Origin: Lumbricus terrestris | Taxonomy: Eukaryota; Annelida; Clitellata; Crassiclitellata; Lumbricidae | Direction of reading: 5' to 3' | Assembly (NCBI GenBank): GCA_949752735.1 | Contig: OX457037.1 | Coordinates: forward strand, 37,008,596-37,072,595 | DNA: 64,000 bases | Part shown: positions 57,363-64,000 of the stretch, piece after piece | How positions within the stretch are numbered: the stretch's first letter is position 1 | Layout: the number at the start of each line of letters is the position of its first letter | The notes under the pieces: model-generated | What the model was told of the DNA's origin: nothing | The model's database searches: none | Seen by the model: only the letters and a program-made list of their open reading frames with translations | Made by a program: the position numbers and the translations under genes

Positions 57363-58302
57363 TCTATATAAATAAAAATGTAAAACGTTACCGTTTGTTA
57401 CATCGGTTCTCGGAGAGTTCTGAACCGATTGCTTTGAAAATTTTCGCAAACCGTTCCATTCGAACATCTCCGGTTTTTTTTATGCCTTTCGGGAAAAAGC
57501 GCAATCTTTACGACCCCAAAAAAACCTTTTAATTCCACTTTCACGCGTCCGTCCATTAGCATTCTAATGAGGCCGCGCCGTCCATTTGCATTCCAATGAG
57601 GCCGTGCATAATAATTATTATCGTCGCGTGTTTCTGTAGAGCATTTATTTGTAGGCCCTAACTGTCGTTTTTCAAATTTTCACACAACGTTCGAACGGAC
57701 GGGTTTTACATGCTTTTTTGGAAAAAACACAACGCGTGTATGCGGATGTTTTTTTTAATCCGTGCGTGCGACCAAAAAACACAATTTTTAATTCCACTTT
57801 GACGCGTCCGTCCATTTGCATTCCAATGAGGCCGTGCATACCGGCGCGAGTTACTGTAGCGCATATAAAACTGTCGGTTTTCAAATTTTCACAGAACGAT
57901 AGAGCGTACGGGTTTTATATGCTTTTTTGGAAAAAACACAAATTTATGCGTGTATGCGGACGTGTTTTTTTATCCGCGCGTGTACTTATATAGCGCATAT
58001 ATCTATGTAGCTGTAGGGAACGGAGGGGTGAGGGAGGAAGGGAGGAGAGGGAGGGAGCGGGAGAAAGAGGGAGGGAAGGGAGCGGACGGGATGGATGGAT
58101 GGATGGAGGGAGGGAACGGGAGGGAGAGACGGAGGGAGGGAACGGGAGGGAGGGACGGAGGGAGGGAACGGGAGGGAAGGACGGAGGGAAGGAGGGAGGA
58201 AACGGGAGGAGGGACGGAGGGAGGGAGGCAGGTAGGGGAAGGGAGGTAGGGAGGGATGGACGGTCTTTTCAGCCACAGCAACGCGTGGCCGGGTACAGCT
58301 AG
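57363..58302 (+). mobile_element. Non-autonomous Helitron
   Basis: 940 bp starting TCTATATAAATAAAAATG after a host A and ending CTAG before a host T, the expected AT target. A hairpin (GCCAC, 8-base loop, GTGGC, 58272-58289) lies about 10 bases before CTAG, followed by CGGGTACAGCTAG. The interior has three related blocks with TTTTCAAATTTTCACA and GCGTCCGTCCATT motifs and a long purine tract (58013-58260). No Rep/helicase gene. Confidence 0.85.
58013..58260. repeat. GGGA-rich purine tract
   Basis: Strand-asymmetric run of GGGAGGGA and GGGACGGA units inside the Helitron. Many G-triplets, so G-quadruplex or triplex formation is possible. The frames across it are not genes. Confidence 0.9.
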
Positions 58303-58499
58303 TTACAGATAAAAGAATCGTTAAAACCACAGAACCGCAAGAACTAAAACACTTTTTAAAAAATCAGCTCCACACTCAACACTGATAAATGGCAGTGAGA
58401 CATGAGACACCATAACCAATTGACAAGTCCTGCTTGGCTAGTAATATGGAGAGTACAGCTTCAAGACTCCTTGAGGACCTTGAGCAACTCAGCCATTCA

Positions 58500-58705
58500 C
58501 AATTGCTCAACACCTTTCACTGATGCTTGGACACTAGGTTCCAGATTCGAATCTACCTGAAGCCGCCGCGTACGAACCTTGAGCAAGTCCTTCACTTGCA
58601 ATTGCGTGTGCTTCGGCGTGAAACCTTGATGCAGTGTCTGCGCTGTAATCTGGAGCGCCTCTGAGTAGAGAGTCTGAAGGAGCGCTATAGAAAATGCAAG
58701 AAATG
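58500..58705 (+). mobile_element. tRNA-derived SINE, 'GCGCCTCTGAGTAG' family, copy 3
   Basis: A box B-like AGATTCGAATCTACC near 58541, then CCTTCACTTGCAATTGCG, GGAGCGCCTCTGAGTAGAG and GGAGCGCTATAGAAAATG. The box A part is poor and the left edge approximate. Confidence 0.7.
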
Positions 58706-58997
58706 AAATAAAACTTAGGCAGGGGCACTTAACAAGCATGTTATAGAAATAATACCGGCAGATCAATGAAACTGAGGAACCAGAGGCCATATCCTATAGG
58801 ACAGCCAGTGTATGATCATACAGACCAAGGACACTGTAAATCTTTAACATTGAAATATATCTCATATGTCCTATGCTAGGTCAAAAACAAAGGGTTCCAC
58901 TCAGCACATACAGAAACTGAAACTATCTCAGCTTCCACAGTGAACGTTGAACTTTGGACAAAATATCCCTTCACATGTCAGGCTGGTTGGCGTAAAT

Positions 58998-59403
58998 CAG
59001 TGGTTCCCAACCTTTTTTGACTGTCGGGCCACTTTTTCCAAGTTGGAGGACACGAGGGCCACTTTTTCTTAGTTGAAGGACACGAGAGCCACTTTTTCTT
59101 AGTTGAAGGACACGAGAGCCACTTTTTCTTAGTTGAAGGACATTAGGGGGCCACAAGGCTAAAATTTAATTAACTAAGGGCATATAAAATAGTTATAATT
59201 GAATCAAAATAGAATGTTTGATGCGATTTATTAAAGTCCAAATAATATAATTTGTAATAGAAAAGAATTATAGGCTATATTCTATCATGTCCAAAATGTC
59301 AATTTTTACATATATTTTTCTCAATTCATTGAGAAGCTGCGGGCCATTTTTGTAGGCCAGGCGTTCCACTTTTGGCCTGCGGGCCACGGGTTGGGAACCG
59401 CTG
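58998..59403. mobile_element. hAT-like MITE, CAGTGGTTCCCAACC family, copy 2
   Basis: 406 bp with ends as in 30110-30481 and a perfect 8-bp duplication GCGTAAAT (58990-58997, 59404-59411). The interior has about four tandem 30-bp units (GCCACTTTTTCTTAGTTGAA and so on), more than copy 1. Confidence 0.94.
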
Positions 59404-59419
59404 GCGTAAATGAACTTAA

Positions 59420-59532
59420 GTGAATAGGGAAAGGCACCAAATCAAAAAGCTATCATTTATACCAGCTCATCTAAGTATAGATGCTTTGGAGAAAAGTGCT
59501 TTCCCATTGATTTGGTGCCTTTCCCTATTCAC
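59420..59532. repeat. Perfect 26-bp inverted repeat
   Basis: 59420-59445 (GTGAATAGGGAAAGGCACCA and six more bases) is exactly complementary to 59507-59532. TATCATTTA just inside the left arm also pairs with TAAATGATA just beyond the right arm. Confidence 0.88.
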
Positions 59533-60505
59533 TAAATGATAGATGTCTACATTACTAGCATTTAAGCATACCACTTGCAAATGAAAATACATGTAAGCTA
59601 CTAACAATCACAAACCGTAGCCACCAAGCATTTGCTATATGCACGTAACTCACATTGGCTTTTATACGCCTGGTAGGTTTTTGGATCCCAAATGAACCGG
59701 CTGGATTTAGGAATCTGCCGTCTCGGATTATAAATTTAGCATTCAAAGTAAGCCTTTCTGGATATGTAATCAGGCATTTACAAAAAGAAATGAGACTTTC
59801 ACAATTAGGAATAAGATATTTGAAGGTTTTTTGGGTTAGGCATCATATATAGGCTACTCTTTGAAAAAGCATCAGACAATATTAAATTCATTTCATAAAT
59901 AAAGCATCCGTGAATAAGAATCAGATTTTGAATCTCTAATTAAATTGCAATGCATCAGCTGGTCTAGAAATTAAAACAACTATTTGCCTTTTTAGGGTTT
60001 GCCAAATTTAAAATTGACAGCTTTTTATGCTTTTCCTAAAAACTAAAATCGATATTTAATAAACACGCAAAGTAGGACAGAACGCTCAATCGTGAATTCC
60101 AATGCGCAGCACACATTGTGCACAGATGTATGCAGAAAATAATGGTCAAAGCTGCGATATTAATGAAAAAACAGCAGCAGGCAAAAGATGATTGGACGAA
60201 AGATCTCCTGATCGTACACGTGCAAAACAACACCATATGTATCGATCTGACTGTCTATATATATATATATATACATTATACACATATATATGTATATATA
60301 TAGGTAATGCATCTATGTATATATATATATGCATAGATTTCCATAGAACGTCATAAAGACACAAACCTAAAGTTTATATATAACAGATTAAAAAGGTGCA
60401 TCATTTAAGTTTGTATGCATCTACCTCATACCATTTGATTGTCTTTTCATCCTTCAATTAAAATTGCTTGCCTTGCAATGGTTTCGATAAAACCACTGAA
60501 TGATT

Positions 60506-60526
60506 CATTGGTTGATTGATTGATAG

Positions 60527-60562
<36 letters not shown>
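60506..60562. repeat. (GATT)n microsatellite
   Basis: Pure or nearly pure GATT units. Confidence 0.95.
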
Positions 60563-60564
<2 letters not shown>

Positions 60565-60821
60565 ATCCACACAGTTTGCAAGTTACTACCTAAAAGTATC
60601 CACTGACGACACTTGTTTCGAGCATTTAAGTGATCTTAGATTTCTGCGAGAATAACATGTTTTATATCTGCTTGAACAGCTGGACAGTCAGTCACTGCTG
60701 GTGAGTGGGTTCTGGCAACACACGCAGAGACAATAGGACTACGAATTATTGACAAATGAATGAGGACAATGGAGATAATTGATTCATACCCATAGCTGCC
60801 AAATGTTTGGCATCAGGAACT

Positions 60822-60829
60822 GATGATGT

Positions 60830-60908
<79 letters not shown>

Positions 60909-61160
60909 GATGGTGATGGTGATGGAGGCGGTGATGGTGATGGTGATGATGATGATGATGGTGGTGGTGATGATGGTGGTGATGATGATGGTGATGATGG
61001 TGATGATGATGGTGGTGGTGATGATGATGGTGGTGGTGATGATGATGGTGATGATGCTGATGATGATGGTGGTGGTGAATGGTGGTAGTGAATGGTCATG
61101 ATGATGAGGGTGGTGGTAGTGGTGGTGAATGGCGATGATGATGATGATGATGATGATGAT
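60822..61160. repeat. (GAT/GGT)n satellite
   Basis: About 340 bp of GAT and GGT triplets. All six frames across it read as homopolymers or simple repeats, so they are not genes. Confidence 0.95.
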
Positions 61161-62346
61161 GAGTGGACTTTGCAACACACAGAAACTCAAACAACGCATT
61201 GCCATCCATGGCATGACACCATGTGCAAGGAGCTGGTAAATGTTGCAAAATGGAGGATGAGGAATTAGTACAGCTGATCTAAAGAGTTGCCTGTATTGGC
61301 ATTCCCTCAACGGACCAAAACATATCATTCAGGCATCTGTCAGTACCCGTCAAGTAGATATTAAACTAAAAAAAGAAAGACCCCCACAATGCGCAGACAT
61401 TAGCATACCCGAATACATGATTTTCCTCAACATATTTCATGCTGTCAATGTGTTAAAGATTAACGAGTTAGATACCCCGGAAACACTCCAGCACTGACAT
61501 GCAGATTAAGAGTGTCTGAACAGAGCTTAACAGATAAAAACCTGAGAATAAGTTGCCAATTCATTACATCCATTCATTACAAGGATTTATATAGCTTCCT
61601 TCAAGGCGACGGCTCAGAATTGCAATGGTCACAACATATAACTAATAGGACATTACGCATTCCCAATGACTAAACAGAAGGAAACAAGCTTTCAATTGCT
61701 AATTGAACATTGAATTAATCACGTTCTCAAGATTGATTAAAAATTAATTAAAAACTAATTAATACAAGACAAACAGCCTTCACATTTAAACGGCATGAAA
61801 ATGAAGCGATACTATAGATACAGACATTCTGAGAACTACAAACACCCATGGATACGATACACGCAGGGTCCAACTGATTTATGCTGTCAAAGATGTCGGT
61901 TGTATACAACCTTGTACACTGAGCTGGGAACGGCAGAGAGATAGACTTCTACAGGAAGTCAGAAATAGAAACCAGAAACACTACCTGGCATCCAATATGG
62001 CTGGCCTGCCTTATCAGCACGACCAAAGCCTACTACAGTGCCATTCATCTCTGCTATGCGGCATTATGGCAAATCCTGATAAGGTCACCGCAGTGAAACT
62101 AACTGACATTCTGTGTAACTGAAATCAGGACATGTTACCACGTTGCCGTGACAGTCTTCTCCACTCAAGTTTTCAGCAATTATCGTTTCATAAATTATGC
62201 TTTGTATCCACGGATTAGCATGCATGCGTTTCTAGCTCGGAACTTAAGAATAGGAGACTTTCCAACTATATTCCATTGCAAAGTGATTCAGATGAACTTA
62301 GGAGATTCTATCAAAGCACGATTCTTGAGCTGTGATTGTTCAACGT

Positions 62347-62637
62347 AAGTAAAAGTAAAGTAAAGTCATCCCAGGGCCGAAGGCCCGTTGGTGAGGCGCT
62401 CATCTCCTTTTCATGGCCCTTGAGCCGGCAGTGGACGAATCCCAAGGTCCTGGACACGGGGCCAGTGATTTTCCAGGACTTGCCGTTTACTTCCCAGCTT
62501 ATGCTGGTACCAAATTATACTGCTTGGTGACAGAGGCACGTGTGCGTAAACAACTTGCCCAAGGTCGTTACCCGGATTCGAACCGCAACCGCCCGCTCCG
62601 TGAGCGAGCGCGTTACCGATCAGCCACCGGGTCGCAC
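62347..62637 (-). mobile_element. tRNA-derived SINE with 13-bp target duplications
   Basis: Minus strand: a head with box A (GTGGCTGATCGGTAACGCG) and box B (GGTTCGAATCC, 62574-62584), then a body of about 200 bp and a tail of TTTACTTTACTTTTACTT. It is flanked by a perfect 13-bp repeat GATTGTTCAACGT (62334-62346 and 62638-62650), as left by LINE-driven insertion. The perfect repeat suggests a young copy. It differs from the other SINE family in the window. Confidence 0.9.
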
Positions 62638-62825
62638 GATTGTTCAACGTGCATAATAGTAAATACCGATTAATTTTCTCAGTTCAACCTGGGATCACAT
62701 CATGACAAAGGCCTCTGAGCACTGTGCTGTGACAGAGCGGCCCAACTAGCAGTAAAAAATTAAATGAAGATATATTACGTTATTAAATACTTCTAACTAT
62801 AGACGATCGTGACTTAAACTTCCTT

Positions 62826-63005
62826 TTGGACAGCATTGTCCAACTGCCTTTGAACCGGTTTGAGTCTCTGTCACCAAATCAACACCAGTTCTACTCCAAC
62901 ATGCTGTGGCATTCACAAACTTCTGACTCGTGGCGTAAGAAAAGAAAAATTACTGCTTCACGATGTCCCAGATATGAGATAGTGGAGATAAATTCACAGT
63001 GCCTG
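62826..63005 (+). pseudogene. Fragment resembling a YqaJ-type exonuclease N-terminus
   Basis: The frame reads LSPNQHQFYSNMLWHSQ and then SDSWRKKRKITASRC. The W-x-x-x-R-x-x-RITAS pattern is like the start of YqaJ viral-recombinase-type nuclease domains, which occur in marine invertebrate mobile elements. The frame then runs into non-matching sequence, so it is a remnant or a single exon. Weak call. Confidence 0.3.
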
Positions 63006-63089
63006 CCTCTGTTTCTGCTGCCTGACCTTTTGAATAATTTTAAGCTGATCATCTGGTGTTTTGGTCTGAATCACAAATGATTGACACAG

Positions 63090-63480
63090 GTGCATATCCG
63101 ATGCAGGTGTTGCAAATACGTTGAAGTCAACACACCCACCCACACAGAATTTAATGGTAATAAGCCTGCCCGTAGCGGCCCGTGATAGATATCGAGAGCT
63201 ACAAACCACCGCGGAGCAGTATTTTATTGCACCTGAGTAATATTTTGACACGCGCATTGCCAATAAAACAATTGTCACTGTGCAAGCATTTATGATCAAT
63301 CCAAATAGCATCATTTAGCAAACTATTTCTGCGGTCAACTGTGAATGCAAATGCAAAGAGTTGCCTAGAAAGTATACCTTTCAAGTGTATTTGAAAAACA
63401 TCATAGCCTGTCGCCTTCTGACTAGGTGCTGGATCCAGGTATATGGGTCAGCAACCGAAAAAAGTACATCAATCTGACCA
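63090..63480. other. No feature seen
   Basis: Neither a gene nor a recognisable repeat. Confidence 0.4.
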
Positions 63481-63482
63481 TG

Positions 63483-63628
63483 GTTCTAAGTTCTAACAAT
63501 GCTTCTAAGTTCTAACAATGCCTCTAAGTTCTAACAATGCTTCTAAGTAAGTTCTAACAATGCTTCTAAGTTCTAACAATGTTTCTAAGTTCTAACAATG
63601 CCTCTAAGTTCTAACAATGCTTCTAAGC
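63483..63628. repeat. 19-bp tandem repeat
   Basis: About seven or eight copies of TTCTAAGTTCTAACAATGC, some with CC for TT or a short insertion. The rest of the window to 64000 holds no recognised feature. Confidence 0.93.
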
Positions 63629-64000
63629 CTTGAAAAGCTTGAAACTATTCATCCCACATGCATTTTCTAAAGTCTGCCTCTTATGCTTGCAGAGTTGGAT
63701 CCCTTGCTTTACACCCTCCCTGGGAAAATCACATCTGAATGGCTTTCTCTATATATTTTAGGCTTTGCACAATAGCATAGATGCATTTCCACTTAAGCCC
63801 TGTGGTACAATAGATGCATTGTTTAAAGCTTATCTAAATATTTACCTTTATTGCTCAGAGAGCTGTATCAACAATGTCAGTACTTCATCTTGTGAAACTT
63901 GAATCAGGGTCTCTTAGATACTCTCTCTCCATCTCTCCTAGCACTTCCTCTACACTGTACGAATACTGATGCTTCTTTACCCAAGCCATTACCCAAAATT

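Larger units (their letters stand above)
59540..62330. other. Gene-free stretch with satellites
   Basis: No gene recognised. Besides the simple repeats listed there is a TA-rich run at about 60255-60330 and a minus-strand tail-module fragment (TATATAGC...) at about 61585-61620. The first syntaxin exon could lie here or further upstream, but no candidate was convincing. Confidence 0.45.

Noticed and set aside
58478..58500. Candidate first exon of syntaxin (MAELLK) on the minus strand
   Set aside because: Phase fits, but the donor GTCCTC is poor and the site lies next to a SINE with the same words, so it is most likely chance.
60420..60455. Candidate first exon of syntaxin on the minus strand (ATGAAAAGACAATC...)
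   Set aside because: It has an ATG and a GTAGAT donor, but it ends in the wrong phase for the exon at 56737 and does not resemble a syntaxin N-terminus.
60807..61328. Long acidic, Met-rich, Ser-rich and Ile/His-rich open frames
   Set aside because: All are translations of the GAT/GGT satellite in different frames.
1..64000. CRISPR arrays, bacterial operons or prophage
   Set aside because: Spliceosomal introns, animal gene families and retroelements show nuclear eukaryotic DNA; the tandem repeats have no spacer pattern.

Overview
This is a eukaryotic nuclear window: genes split by GT-AG introns, animal gene families, dense microsatellites and a very heavy load of transposable elements. The gene content (a LEMD3/MAN1-type nuclear envelope protein, a Q-SNARE syntaxin, an SPMIP1-like sperm axoneme protein), the GMR1-type Ty3/gypsy element and the many AGGCCTA-rich stretches suggest a marine invertebrate, perhaps a deuterostome such as an echinoderm. 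The species is inference and cannot be fixed from the sequence alone.

Layout. 1-2.4 kb: the end of a mariner element, microsatellites, a 14-bp palindromic satellite and a hAT-type MITE. 2.6-6.6 kb (+): a three-exon SWIM zinc-finger gene of the Mutator-like (MULE) transposase type, which appears to lack its catalytic core. 6.6-15.3 kb: gene-poor, with several non-autonomous DNA transposons, including an unclassified 2-kb element. 15.4-15.9 kb (-): a single-exon SPMIP1-like gene. 17.0-38.1 kb (+): the MAN1-like gene, with 13 supportable coding exons up to 36.0 kb; one intron carries a complete, apparently very young Ty3/gypsy retrotransposon (22.9-29.7 kb). 38-44 kb: gene-free flank between two convergent genes. 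44.3-56.7 kb (-): a syntaxin 1/2/3-type gene with ten exons seen, including two alternative terminal membrane-anchor exons; its first coding exon was not found. 57-64 kb: a Helitron, SINEs, MITEs, satellites and a fragment resembling a YqaJ exonuclease.

The genes do not form an operon or pathway. SPMIP1-like and MAN1-like are head to head about 1.1 kb apart; MAN1-like and syntaxin are convergent. The most distinctive content is mobile: a gypsy element with integrase encoded before reverse transcriptase; at least fourteen short hAT-like MITE insertions from about ten families, most with clear 8-bp target duplications; a mariner broken by one of these MITEs; a non-autonomous Helitron; and tRNA-derived SINEs that seem to share a 3' tail module with LINE fragments scattered through the window.
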